Origin: Podospora pseudocomata | Lineage: Eukaryota > Ascomycota > Sordariomycetes > Sordariales > Podosporaceae | Assembly (NCBI RefSeq): GCF_035222375.1 | Contig: NC_085889.1 | Location: forward strand, 3,410,001 to 3,474,000 | DNA length: 64,000 nt | Direction: 5' to 3' | The notes under the pieces: generated by a model | The model's input: only the letters and a program-made list of their open reading frames with translations | Database searches by the model: none | What the model was told of the DNA's origin: nothing | Made by a program: the position numbers and the translations under genes | In this document: in pieces, positions 21,336 through 32,891 of the stretch | How the letters are laid out: every line of letters starts with the position of its first letter | Numbering within the stretch: position 1 is the first letter of the stretch

Positions 21336-23825
21336 ATGAGGTTTGGGCAGAATTATCACCGGAATTTTGTTCCGGAATGGAGTGAGCACTATGTCGACTA
21401 CAACTTGCTCAAGAAACATGCCAAACTGGGCAACATCGCAGGTAAGTACCACAGCATGCCCCTTTACAGCGTAGTATTAACAGTCCGCAGACATCTATGA
21501 GTACCTGGACAATGCCGTTCCTGCTCTAAAAGCCTTCTACCAACACGAAATCAATACCGACAGCTTCCAGCAAGAAGATTTGAATAAACTGCAGTGGTTT
21601 GAAAGAGTCAACGTGGACGCTATCGAAAGAATCATCACAAAGCTCAAGCGAAATGGTCACGCTGGCAGCCCAGATCCCAGCAGATTTGCCTTCTGGAAAA
21701 ACTCACGGCAAATGAAACTTTACAATCAGCAAAATGGGAATGGGCTCCAGGATGGAATTCTCCCCAACAAGCCGAGAACAGCGAACCCTCTCCAGGTGGC
21801 GATCAGGAATCAAGATGACGAACGGGTTCTTGCTCTGGTGCAAGACTCAAAAAACCTGCGCTATCTATCTGCCCGTGGGGAAAACGCGCTCCATGTTGCC
21901 GCTCAACTTGGTCGGCTCGATTACACAAATCTTCTTCTCAAAGCTTTGGCCAAAGGTGGTCTCAACCATGACATTCCCGACATATCGAGAGGTTGGACAC
22001 CGCTCTTCTTTGCCGCCGTGGACGGCCACTTTGATATCGTACAACTACTGCTCGAGGCGGGGTCGAATCAGCACAAAAAGGATCATTTCGGGTGGACTGC
22101 CAAAGAGTACGCTGTTTTCAAAGGGCACCTCGCCGTGGCTGGTCTCTTTGAAACCACCGATATTAATGGGCTGACTGGTGGACCTGAACAGAGTCCAATT
22201 GGACCCTCCGTTTACGCTCCTGAGCACTGCAGAGAGGGTGAGCAGATCATTATTGCCACGCTGGGGAGTTCGAGGAAAGACAGGGTAGTGACGGAAGTCG
22301 ATTTGAGCTACTGCTCCTCGGTATACGCCCCCGGAACAAACCAAGACGTTGCTTCTTTCTACCTAACCATATCAGCCGTGGGAAACAAGTCCCAACTCCG
22401 ACGGAAAGTGCAGCTTCCCATGCTGGACGAGCAATCAACGACCCCTTTATCTTTACAATTTCTTCAGATGTCGCAGCACAGTTGATATTCCACGTTTACC
22501 GCGCCACCCCTGAGGGAAATGTCTTGCTTGGAAGCGGGACCGCTCTTCTAGAGGGGAATTCCCATCAATTTGGAACAGGACGACAGAGTCTCATCCGCGA
22601 GCAGACTGTTCCCATCTTGGACAAAGAGACGATGAGTGTGGCCGGAACAGTCACATTCACCTTCCTCATTGCCAAACCATATGTCCATGATCTTCAGGGG
22701 CCACAAGGATTTTCTACACCAGAAGAATGGAAAACAGCGCTCACGCCAGTGTCTTCGCCACCTTTGCTCGTTGGACATCGAGGCACCGGCCAAAACCTCA
22801 TCGCCAACAAACACCTCCAAATAGGAGAAAACACCGTCGGCTCCTTCCTCTCAGCAGCCACTCTCGGCGCCTCCTTTGTCGAATTCGACGTCCAAGTCAC
22901 CCGGGATCTGCAGGCAGTCTGCTTCCACGACTTTTCCCTCAGCGAGTCCGGCACCGATGTCCCCGTTCACGATCTCACGCTGGATCAGTTTTTACATGCG
23001 AGCAAAATCCAATCTCCGCACGGAAATCCCCTTTCCATGCTTGGGAAGCCTTGTTCCCAAGATGAAGGCAACAATGCCAGACCACGATCTCGCTCACTGG
23101 GGGAACAGTTCGAGGCAGGGGCGATCCAGATCCGGGACAGGATGAAGCACACGGTTGATTTCAAGCTCAAAGGTTTCAAGCCAAACACCAGGGGGGAATT
23201 CATCCAGGATTCATTTGCTACTCTCAAGGACATCCTGACGCAACTGCCGGAGGAAATAGGGTTGGATATCGAGATCAAATACCCTCGTTTACACGAAGCG
23301 GTCGATGCTGGTGTGACTCCGGTGGCTATCGAGTTGAACACCTTTGTTGATGTTGCTCTTGATACGATACGGCAGCACAACAAGAAGGGTTCCAAGAGGA
23401 AGATCGTGCTTTCTTCGTTCACACCAGAGATATGCATTCTTCTGTCTCTGAAACAAAAGGCTTACCCGGTGTTTTTTATTACGAATGCTGGCAAGATTCC
23501 CATGACGGACATGGAGGTTAGAGCGGCTAGTGTTCAAGTGGCTGTGAGGTTTGCCAGACGGTGGAATTTGACTGGGATAGTCTTTGCGTGTGAGGCGTTG
23601 CTGTTGAGCCCAAGGTTGGTGGGGTATGTGAAGAAGAAGGGAGGGCTGGTGTGTGCTACCTATGGGGAGCTGAATAACCAAGCGGAGGTGGTGAGGGTGA
23701 GTAACTATCGAGTAATCATAGGGCTGAGCTAACAACCTTTGCAGAAACAGGTAGCGGCGGGGGTGGATATCATTGTTGCGGACCGGGTCCGCTTGGTAGC
23801 TGATACCTTGGCGGTGCTGAATTAG
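21336..23825 (+). CDS. SPX-ankyrin-GDPD glycerophosphodiester phosphodiesterase (apparent frameshift)
   Basis: Exons are 21336-21441, 21491-23696 (with a frame change) and 23745-23825. The start MRFGQNYHRNFVPEWSEHYV and YNLLKKHAK are SPX-domain signatures, although the SPX part is short. Ankyrin repeats follow (GENALHVAAQLGRLDYTNLL; RGWTPLFFAAVDGHFDIVQLL). The C-terminal GDPD domain shows GHRGTGQN, EFDVQVTRD and CFHDFSL, the metal-binding and catalytic His/Glu/Asp pattern. This matches Gde1/Pho81-type proteins, which cleave glycerophosphocholine and sense phosphate. At 22432-22437 the frame changes: MLDEQ is in one frame and NDPFIFTISSDVAAQLIF in another, as if one A were missing after GAGCAA. 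No intron repairs this. Unless it is a sequencing error, the protein would stop at 22485 before the catalytic domain. Confidence 0.85.
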
Positions 23826-25436
23826 GGAGGTTGATGGGGGTTAGGTGCAGGATGTTATCTGTTGGTGCTGGCAGCCTTGGGCTGCGGTGGAAGTGAAACA
23901 TGTCACAAGTGCCTTGGATCTGCAGGATGCAGCATAAGTGACATGCCCGGTTCCATCTCATTGGGTTTAGCTTAGGAAGCTGATGCCGAGTACCTCGCCA
24001 ATGGTGGGAGATCGCCATATCAGATCTATCAGATAGGCAGTGCCAGCCCACGGATGGACGAGTGACCACCCTTATCTGCCGCGAGGTACTCTCTAATTAT
24101 AGGCTGGATGATTGTGAGAAGCAGGTACAAAGCACGCGAAGTGACACTGCATTAGCGACAATGGCACGTGGCGGTTGTAAGGTGTGGTGGTGGTGGTTGA
24201 GAGTATAAAGATATCAAGCACCTCTCTTGGTTTGTTGTCGAACTACGGAAGGTTTTCACTGCCACACAAAACACGATCCCAATCCTTTGTCTTACCCTGA
24301 TCCATATTATTCATCCTCAACATCAAACATCCCTAAATTGTCTACTTAGGCACTTGACTTACCTACCATATTCTTTCCTCTTCCCCCACCTGCTTAACGG
24401 CGTGCCTTGCCCCAGACTTCCACACTTCGTTTGCCGTCATCATGACAGCGGAATTTCGTTCCTCGTATTCAACACGTCAGACAATCATGATTGTTGTTCA
24501 CCTCCTACTGGGCTGACATCAAGACACCAAAAGCATGGAAGGTCGTTTCCTTCATCGTCACCACCTCCAACCTCTCATCGATACCCACACCAATCCGACC
24601 AACCAGACAGCCCAAAACATGTCGATGATTGCTGTCAAACCATCCTCCTTCCTATCCCAGCCAAGACCGGAGCAAGTGCCGCGACTCCAGCCTTGATTAT
24701 CTAGAGGATCATCATCACATGGCAGCCCCCCCGCCCCCCCCTCGTCCCTGTCCGAACCGTTGAAGCGGGCGTCGATCATACAGATGGGGATGGAGATAAG
24801 TTGGCATGACCAGTGCTTGTTATCCCAGGATTCCCACAACAGGCAAAGATGTCGCCATCAATGACTGGCAGTGGGCAGCAATAGGCTGAAGCCAGTATGG
24901 ATTCTCTGACACATCGTAACCACCTTGCTCCCCACTTCTTTCCCAACTGAGTCTGACACCAGGCGCGCAGAAGCAAGTCATTGGATTTGGTGATTCGGTA
25001 ACGGCTTTTTGTCCGTGCTGTTGTGTACTGGGTGATCCACCGCTATCCGATTCGTTTCTTTGTCCTTTTTAGGAGATGTTTTGGAGCCTTCAAACATATC
25101 GACATGTTTGGTGGTCAAAACCTTTCAAACAACAATTAAGGTGTTTTTGCCAAGAGGCTTGGTATTTTCTAAATCGGACGGAGACTTGCGAGCCAACGGC
25201 GGGCGCCGCCGCCCCCTTCTTAGCCGGCTCTTGCAGGTCAGCGCCGGCAGCTTTGTTTGCCTCAAACCCGTTCTTGGGGAAGAGACAGAGTCCCACGCTG
25301 TGATGGGGGGCGTTGAAGGCATGGCAGTGGGGTTGCCTCGGGTGTTTACCCCACTATCCGTTGCAGCTGAGGCTAGCGTTATCGGGGGGAGCTTGGACAC
25401 CCTTTGAAAGAACGCCTCTGACGGTGTTATCAGACG
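23826..25436. other. Largely gene-free stretch; TATA-like element near 24207
   Basis: GAGTATAAAGATATC near 24200-24215, followed by C/A-rich leader-like sequence to about 24350, looks like a fungal promoter. The only downstream ORFs are tiny and unsupported (24 codons from an ATG near 24441; 53 codons from an ATG near 24535). On the minus strand, 25090-25296 has a short protein-like patch (GFEANKAAGADLQEPAKK) that may be the 3' continuation of the adjacent relic. Confidence 0.4.
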
Positions 25437-26049
25437 CTAAAACTTAATCTCTGGCCAATCAACGGCCGGGAATTTACCTGTTTCATCGTGAACTTCACTC
25501 TCAACACCCACGCTCAACACTTCAACGGCATCCTCGTTCACCATGCCAATCTCAGTTGCTTCCATGCTCGCCGGCTCCAATGGTCCCTCTACCCCGGTAA
25601 TTTCACTGTCCGTTTTCTAGTCTTGCGGCTGCTTTTCGTGGAGTTCCCGACTAGATACCGATCGATATCAAAGAGCACGTACTGAAGGACGCGTTTAGTG
25701 GCAGATGTACCACGATTAACAGACCCCCACGCTGGGGTCATCAGCGGCTTGCGGTCTTGGTCCATAGGACCCCTACTATCCGTCCAGCCGTCGACGACAC
25801 CGAGGTCAATCAGATATCGCTTCACCAGCTCGTTGGCCCAAGCTCCCTCGTGGTGGTGCGCCTCAGATGTCAAACCACATCATCAACCTCGCCGTCTCAC
25901 GTGGCGGTTGTCCCAGATTGGACATGACTTGCATGACATTTCTCTCGAGCACACACGAATACGCCTGAACTTATCTACCAACACCGAGGAGATATCCAGA
26001 AGCAGATCATCACAAGGCACTATTCCTTGTTGTCGCCGCCTGGCGTAAC
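25437..26049 (-). pseudogene. Multi-frameshift relic of an unrecognised protein gene
   Basis: The minus strand gives protein-like sequence only if the frame changes repeatedly. YARRRQQGIVPCDDLLLDIS (from about 26049) is in one frame; ERNVMQVMSNLGQPPRETAR and LMMWFDI in a second; EAHHHEGAWANELVKRYL through STKSSRKTRKRT back in the first; and DSEITGVEGPLEPASMEA through VDWPEIKF, ending at TAG 25437-25439, in a third. At FDI/EAHHH one extra T accounts for the shift. There are no GT-AG introns at the joins. Composition within each piece looks like real protein rather than noise. I do not recognise the family. A decayed gene is the best reading; an indel-rich assembly is the alternative. Confidence 0.5.
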
Positions 26050-26785
26050 GGACATGAGCGAAAAAAATGTGTCTTTGTCGTTCCTAATATCGGAATCGAT
26101 AGAATACTAGTGCTCGATGGAGTTCCCGTGGGTGGAGGGGACGCTGGACAGGAGGGTCCCGCCGACCAACGGCTCCGCACTAGCCCGGGGGTTATGCGGA
26201 GTTAACTCTTCTTGGAGATGGAGTCTTTGGTGTTGGACGAGCTGTGGTGGTTGCCGGCCCCGAGCGAGCGGTCCCTCGGTTCCCCCCGCCCGATTGAGAG
26301 CTGAAGGAGAGGGCAGAGAACCAGTAGCAGCATCAGAAGCAACACCAGCAGCAGCAACCAATGTGACACTCCCAGGAGATACAAGTCGCATGTGTAGACA
26401 GCGGGGATATGCACATCCTAGCCGCTTTGGACGCTGGAGGAGCTTGGAGACCTGCCGGGTCCCACACCTCCACTTCGCTGCCTCCAGGATCTTGTCCGCT
26501 TGTGGGACTCGTGCACCTCCACCGATAAGGCCTTGCAGCATTTGGCAGCCCACCCGGTTTACAGATCTGCCACCACAACACACCACGCCCTTGAGCCGTG
26601 TCATACATTTAAAGTTCTGGGACCCGGCACGTCTTTCTGACAGTCCGGACCATCATTCTCGACATCCCAACTCCATCTCTAGCTACTCTCTCCTACCCCA
26701 GCATCTGCCGGGTCCTCCTTTCTCCATCTCAGACGTCATCTGAACCTCAACTCCCCGGTGTCCACATCCGCCTTCAACGTCCACC
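26050..26785. other. Upstream region of the purine permease gene
   Basis: Open frames on both strands (26107-26608 minus, 26117-26743 plus) are compositionally noisy and lack motifs. The last 150 bases are pyrimidine-rich and leader-like. No purine- or nitrogen-regulator site was confidently identified. Confidence 0.4.
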
Positions 26786-28611
26786 ATGGATGAGGATCAA
26801 GGTCCGTCCCAGATTGTCCCTGGGCAGACGCCCAAGAAGACCTTTGGCGATCGCCTCAATACCATCAGAAAGACCTTCACTACCAAGGATGGCCTCATCG
26901 GCGACTATGACTACGCATTCCTTTTCCGGCCGAACCTCCCTTTCATGGCCAAATCCGACAAGGCTCCACCATTCTTCGGCCTCAACGACCGCATGCCTGT
27001 CATCCTCGCCCTGATTCTCGGCTTCCAGCACGCCCTTGCCATGTTGGCTGGTATCATCACACCTCCAATCATCATGTCCGGCGCCGGCGGTGTCAACCTC
27101 ACCACAGAGCAAACTCAGTACCTCGTCTCTACCGCCCTCATCGTCTCCGGTCTCCTCTCCGCTATCCAGATTACCCGTGTGCACATCAAGGGCACCCCCT
27201 ACTACATTGGCACTGGTCTGATCTCTGTCGTCGGTATCTCGTTCGCCATTATTCCCGTTGCCACCGGTGCCTTCAACCAGATGTATGAGAATGGCTTTTG
27301 CCAAAAGGATGAGTTTGGTGCCAAGCTCCCTTGCCCCGATGCCTACGGCGCTGTTCTCGGCACAGCTGCCCTTTGCGCCCTCCTCGAAATCGCCCTGAGC
27401 TTCATGCCACCAAAGATCATGCTCCGTATCTTCCCCCCAATAGTCACCGGCCCTACCGTCATGCTCATCGGTATCCACCTCATCGAGTCCGGCTTCAAGA
27501 ACTGGGCCGGTGGCTCTGGTCTCTGCGCTGAGAAGAACCCCGCCGAGTTCTTTGCCCGCTGCCCCGATATTTCTGCGCCGAACGCCCTGCCGTGGGGTTC
27601 GCCAGAGTACCTCGGTCTCGGCTTCAGTGTCTTCGTTACCATCATCCTCTGCGAGCGTTTCGGTTCTCCCATCATGAAGTCTACCTCTGTCATTATTGGT
27701 CTCTTGACTGGCTGCATCATTGCTGCTGCCACTGGCTACTTCAACCGTGCCGGTATCGACAATGCGCCTGTTGCCTCCTTCATCTGGGTCAAGACCTTCA
27801 AGCTTACGCTTTATGGACCGCTGGTGTTGCCGCTGATGGCAGTGTTCATCATCTGCGCTTGCGAGGCTATTGGTGATATCACCGCTACTTGCGATGTCTC
27901 CAGACTCGAGGTGGAGGGCAAGCTCTACGAGAGCAGAATCCAGGGTGGTGTCTTGGCTGATGGTATCAACGGTATGCTGGCTGCCCTCTGCACCATCACT
28001 CCTGTTACCACCTTTGCCCAGAACAATGGTGTTATTGCTTTGACTCGCTGCGCCAACAGAAGCGCCGGTTACTGCTGCTGGTAAGCTCCTTTCTTCCCTC
28101 GCTGATCTGACCCTCAACATGCTGACTCTCCTGCCATAGCTTCTTCCTTGTCATCATGGGTGTCTTCGCCAAGTTCGCCGCCTCCCTTGTTGCTATTCCA
28201 TCTGCCGTCCTCGGTGGCATGACCACCTTCCTTTTCACCGCTGTCGCCGTTTCCGGTATGGCCATTATCACTAAGGGTGTGCCATTCAACCGCCGCAACA
28301 GATTCATCCTCACTGCTGGTCTTGCTCTCGGCTATGGTGCTACTCTTGTGCCGAACTACTTTGAGAATGTCTTCAGCTACAGCGGCGAGGACAAGGGCCT
28401 GCAGGGCTTCCTTGATGCCATCTCCCTCATCATGGAGACTGGCTTTGCTGTCACGGCCATGATCTGCATGATCTTGAACCTGACGCTCCCGATGGAGGTG
28501 GAGGATGTTACTGAGGCGGTTGCTGGGCAGAACCAGAGTGTGGTGACTGCGGCGAGGCCGACGAGTGCGGGGGATAGTGTTGAGGAGGAGAAGGGTGTCA
28601 AGAGCGCCTGA
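26786..28611 (+). CDS. Uric acid/xanthine permease (NAT/NCS2 family, UapA/UapC type)
   Basis: Exons are 26786-28080 and 28140-28611, giving 588 residues. The NAT signature lies near residue 411 as QNNGVIALTRCANRSAGY, fitting the [QEP]NxGxxxxT[RKG] motif that contacts the purine in Aspergillus UapA. The start of TM1 shows LILGFQHALAMLAG, where the QH motif is characteristic. An acidic pair region CEAIGDITATCDVSRLEV and about twelve to fourteen hydrophobic segments follow. N- and C-terminal tails are hydrophilic and presumably cytosolic. The protein should import uric acid and xanthine with protons at the plasma membrane for use as nitrogen sources. The 59-nt intron splits a cysteine codon just after the signature motif. 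An intact 448-codon antisense frame is a shadow. Confidence 0.95.
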
Positions 28612-29559
28612 GGGATGGACATTTGGATTTTAAACAAGCGAGTTTTTGTTTTTCTTTTTATTGGGTTGGGATGATAATGGTTTTTGGATACATGTATATG
28701 GGCCGGGTGGGATGGGAGGGCACAAGTGTTCAAAAAGGAGGCATGATGTGATGATGACTTGGCGAGCATGGAAGCAAGCATGCGAGAAGCAAAGAAAGGA
28801 TACCCTGTTGTTATGTATTAGTGGTGGATTCGAAGTGAATGGAATGAATGAAGATCAAGAGATTGTGCAGTGCTTTGAGTGACCGAACGTGTGGTGTGTT
28901 GAGGCTTTATGCCACGGTGGAAGTTATAGACAACAACTCCGGCATCACTGCGGGAAGACCACTCTATTTCCACCCGGTTCTTCCTGTCAACAACAACCAG
29001 TTGCAACATGTTTGGGTCAGCGCACTTATAAGCGTAGGGAAAAGTTGTTCTTTATTGGTGGCAACATCCTGTCTGCCCCAAGGAGATTTATGACGAGAGC
29101 CTGCTCAGCAGTGCAAATTTAACCATTATCCATCAGCCGAGTTCGTTGATGGCCAACCTGGAATGCACCGTCAGTAACCATACATCCACCAAGCTCTTCA
29201 AGCCTGTCCAGCTTAGCGAGCATCGGGCCTGAGACCACTAAGCTTTGCCTCAGAGCGAGGGAACCCTGGCAAAATAGCCGAGCGATCAGACTCGACCTTG
29301 CGGTGAATCTATTCTTCATATCCGCAAGTTCTACAAAGGCTCCGGATGTGAGGATCAATGGCCGGTAGCTGCCAAAGCCCGTCATCCTCCAAACTCTTCT
29401 TTCCCGACAGAGTCATGAAAGCAACAAGGCCTTGTCGGTCCCCAGAGAGCAAACCGTTCTCGTTCTAGACATCGCCTCATCCATCCTCGAGTTCCGATAA
29501 ACTGCCTGGTTGAGTTCACCATGGAGCAGCAGGACGATCCAACTTGAACTAGCTAACAG
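28612..29559. other. Gene-free stretch, start of accessory region
   Basis: The 3' flank of the permease, then mixed sequence. A few bases near 29470 could encode LDIASSILEF, reminiscent of N-termini of fungal STAND proteins, but the frame stops directly. No supportable gene. Confidence 0.35.
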
Positions 29560-30158
29560 TAACACCCCTTGGTTCCTTTATCGAGGCGTGTCTTCGCCCT
29601 GGAGACCCGAGGATTGAATTTGATCCACGTGACGCTCTCGTGGAATTTGCAATCGTGTTGTTGAGGATCTGGCATAATAAAACGATTGACGCATGGGCTT
29701 CAAATATGTGGACAGACATCAGCACTCCAGATTACAGACGCCTTGCTGCCAGCAAGTGGCTGAAGTCATCACCAGAGACGGAGAGCAGCATGCCTTTCCA
29801 GTGCCTGAAAGCTATCGAGCAGTGCTTGAGTCTCTGGATCGGAAGGTTTCAATTCTGGAATGATGATATGTTTTTGAGGTATTATTGTGAGAATATCATC
29901 CTGCCTCTGGTCGAAATTTCCAAGGCTCGGATACCTCCAGCCGCGCTTCTAGGAACACATGATATCTGGAGAATGAGCATTTACTTCATCACACTCGATA
30001 TCCATTCCACTATTTCACGCCAGTCAGCTGTCCCCTTTCTGTACGGGAACCCGAGACAGTGTCCCAGATGCAGACGGCTTCTCACATACCACTTGAACTG
30101 CTCTCCTGAACACCCAAACCCGCTCCATTCCCGCTCTCACTTTCGTGCATATACTTAG
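29560..30158 (+). pseudogene. Orphan coding fragment of unknown family
   Basis: From a possible acceptor (gctaacag, ending 29559) the frame reads LGSFIEACLRPGDPRIEF, DPRDALVEFAIVLLRIW and LKAIEQCLSLWIGRFQFWND to about 30060, then becomes Arg/His/Pro-rich before a stop at 30156-30158. There is no in-frame ATG near the start and no donor upstream that would supply a first exon. The balanced composition and amphipathic helices suggest real protein origin, so I list it as a partial or decayed gene. No family recognised. Confidence 0.35.
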
Positions 30159-30539
30159 GTGAAGTGTGACAAAAGAGCATCCACGCCGCTCGAGTCCAGG
30201 TTCGTCAAACGTTGGTTCCTCCAGTAGGTTTGCCTCCACGCATACCAGCCCGCTATACTGCAGCGACATTCCAGCGGACTTCCAGCGCGTTGGTGCCCCC
30301 GCACAACTCGAATGCCCGAACGGCCCTCCACAGCGGCTGGCTCCGCTTTTGACCTCACTGTTAGTGAGCATGGAATTCCATTGGCTGAATTCCAATCCCT
30401 TCTGGTCTGTGCTAAGCTCTCATGTCACCCCTCTCCCTTTCCATGATGGCCTCCTTAATTCCCAGCAACCGCCTCTGTCGAGTAGGTACTTTGCTCCTGA
30501 ACCCTACCCTGCGGTTACTTGTTTGCCACTCTGATAATT
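30159..30539. other. Gene-free stretch
   Basis: Overlapping short frames on both strands without motifs; nothing supportable. Confidence 0.4.
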
Positions 30540-32891
30540 CAGTTCAGGCCTAGGCACCGGATCTGAAGGGGATAGCTGAGAAGATTGGAGCTCCCAAAAC
30601 AGAGCCTGTCAAAAACAGTCCAAATGACAGGTGTAGGTTGCTGTGCAGCAGCGGGGCGAGGTTTGCTCCTGGTAGACCGGGTAACTCGTGCTGGGCTCTG
30701 TGAAAGTTGAGTGGCTTGAGCCAGCGTTGTATTGGAATTGATGCTGTGCCGGGTGTGCTGGCTGTTGGGGGTGCCGGTTCGTCGTAACTTGGGGTGGAGA
30801 GGGAATCTGGGCAGGTGTGCTGGTAGAGGTCTGTCAACAACGCTGTTGTCGGGGTAGGATCTTCGTTGGAAGTCGTTTGGTCGCTGTTGGTTGTTGGCAG
30901 TGTGTTGGGCAATGTGACTGGGGGCACCGCAGCCGAGAACTTGTTGTCTACCAACGGGTGGAAACTTGTTTTGAACAGCTTGTAGATGTGGGTGGAGAGT
31001 GTATGTTGTGTGCTGGTGCGGTGATGTTCTGGTTGCTGTGCTGGCCGTCTGACCAACCCCCGAGGGTTCCAGCAATGCCGATTTGCGTTCCTAGGCATCA
31101 TCCCGATCTTCACCGAGGTTCTTACTGGTGATTTCGATGCCCGGTGATGGTGTTAGTGAATGGTACTGAGATTCGCTATGGGGTAGGCTGGCGGCTTGTG
31201 AGGTGATATTTTGAGAAGATTTCTTGTGCCAATCCGAAACCCAGCTATCACCAATGGCCTGGGCCGGTTCAGAGGCACGAGACACCGTCTGAACCTGACA
31301 AAGCAACCTCCGGCGAGAGGTGTCATGCAACTCACTCCCCAGACTTGCTGTTATGCAGGTATTGCGGCTTCCCAGCGCCTCTCCATTGGACATGTCTAAA
31401 ATTGAGCGAAACTTTACTGGAAGTTCGAAACCACATCCTCTTTCCCTTCCATCAAGGCATAACATTGATCCTAAAATTACTCCAAGAACTTGCGTTGATA
31501 GGTTATCGAGTCGGCGGGTGAAGGGCCGTTGCAGGTTGCCAATCAAGACAGGGATGGTTTTGGTGTCACGATATGCCGGTACCCGCCTACCCCCATGCAT
31601 AATGTCGTGAATAGGAGCCGACCAGAGTCACCAAATGACTCCAGACCAAGGTTTCTGAAAATATGCGTCCCAGGGACCAAACATCAGCTTTTGTAGTGAG
31701 ATTGGGACCGTAAATATCAGCCTCCGCTAGTTCCGGTGCGTCGAAGTTCGATCTATCCTTCTTCTTGGCCTGAATCATCTGTTTGTGACCGAAGCCAATC
31801 ATACCGAGGTCGCGAAATTTGAAGCTATACTTCCAGGAAGACTTGTAGCCATTTTCAGCCTTGTTGCTGTATTTGGCCTGAGATACTACTATGTTCAACG
31901 GGGTCAGATTTCCGTGAATTCCAAGCGAATTATAAGTGGTACTCTGGTCGAGAATCAGAAAAATGTACAGTGCGTCCACAAGGGTTGACATAGCTTGCCA
32001 TAGACCATGTATTTCAGAGGGGCTGAAGTGTGGTTTGTTTATGTATTCGAAGAAACCTACCTAGTGGCCTTCATCGGGATGCCCAAGTAGCACGTAGCCC
32101 CAATGATTTTATTCAAAGGAGACATAGTACCGAAGGAAGTATTTGGGGAATTCGTACAGTGTGCTTGTGGCGAATTTTAACATCGATACATTGCTTAGGT
32201 ATGAGGTAACATGCTGGCATTCTCCTCTTCGGGTCCTTTTGACCAATACCGTAGTCTGTGAAGAGCAAAGAATGTCAGCATTGAAGGTCAGAATATATTA
32301 GGTAGTTCACTGGGCAGTATTTCACCTACAGCCTCGTGATAGAATTCGCAATCTTCGTTCACAAAGTATTTCTGATAGATGGCGCTGTTTGTTCTCCGCG
32401 AAGACCGGTCCAGGTTGCCATGGAACTACACATCTTGGCATCAGACTGAGGTTGTGTATTATTCCCGACCTTGCAGGCTTGAACATGTACTGATACTTAT
32501 AGAAGATATCCCGAGTGTTGATTCCAGCTGTCTCCAGAATGAAGATGCTCTCACTTTCCTCATATTTCGAGCAGTTGACATCAAGTGGGTTGATACGATC
32601 ATCGATATTCAGGTTCATGAACCCAGAAATACAGTTGACCATACAGACTTCTAGCGTGGTAGAATACACCAGAATGGAAAAGATACGGAGGATGCGTTTT
32701 TGAATCGCATCAAGGTTGTATCGTTGCACATTGCATGAATCGAGAACGTTGCCAACTCGCTTGATATTCCAATAGCCTTGGAGTTTAGGAAAGGGGACAT
32801 ATTCCGCAGTGCTAAAATAATCGATGCCATGTGTTAGAATCGAGGGTATGATGTTTTTGAAGGTGATGATGGGACCCATGTGGTGTGCCAT
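30540..32891 (-). pseudogene. Decayed paralogue of the window's vWA-tailed kinase
   Basis: From 32891 the minus strand encodes the same N-terminal domain as the intact kinase at 58.5 kb: VPFPKLQGYW, ILRIFSILVY, LNIDD, YQYMFKP and RCVVPWQ. A one-base shift is needed to reach KYFVNEDCEFYHEAV. A recognisable intron (about 32325-32255, gtgaaa...cacag) then sits at the position used in the intact gene. The kinase domain follows: YFLRYYVSF, HWGYVLL, a catalytic loop reading HGNLTPLN instead of HxDLKPxN, DLG instead of DFG, then FDAPEL and DVWSLGRIF. In-frame TAA (32109-32111) and TAG (32061-32063) lie in this domain, and frames shift again after LVWSHL. A Pro/Gln/His-rich stretch to about 30540 resembles the linker of the intact protein; no vWA-like tail is seen. 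Confidence 0.75.

Noticed and set aside
26774-28120. 448-codon open frame antisense to the purine permease
   Set aside because: It mirrors the permease codons (C/G-ending codons keep the opposite strand open), is Gly/Asp/Glu-rich with no motif, and the sense gene is unequivocal.
29160-29200. STKLFKPVQL-like peptide suggesting an Old Yellow Enzyme N-terminus
   Set aside because: Only ten residues match from memory, a stop follows at once, and no flavin-binding motif is present.
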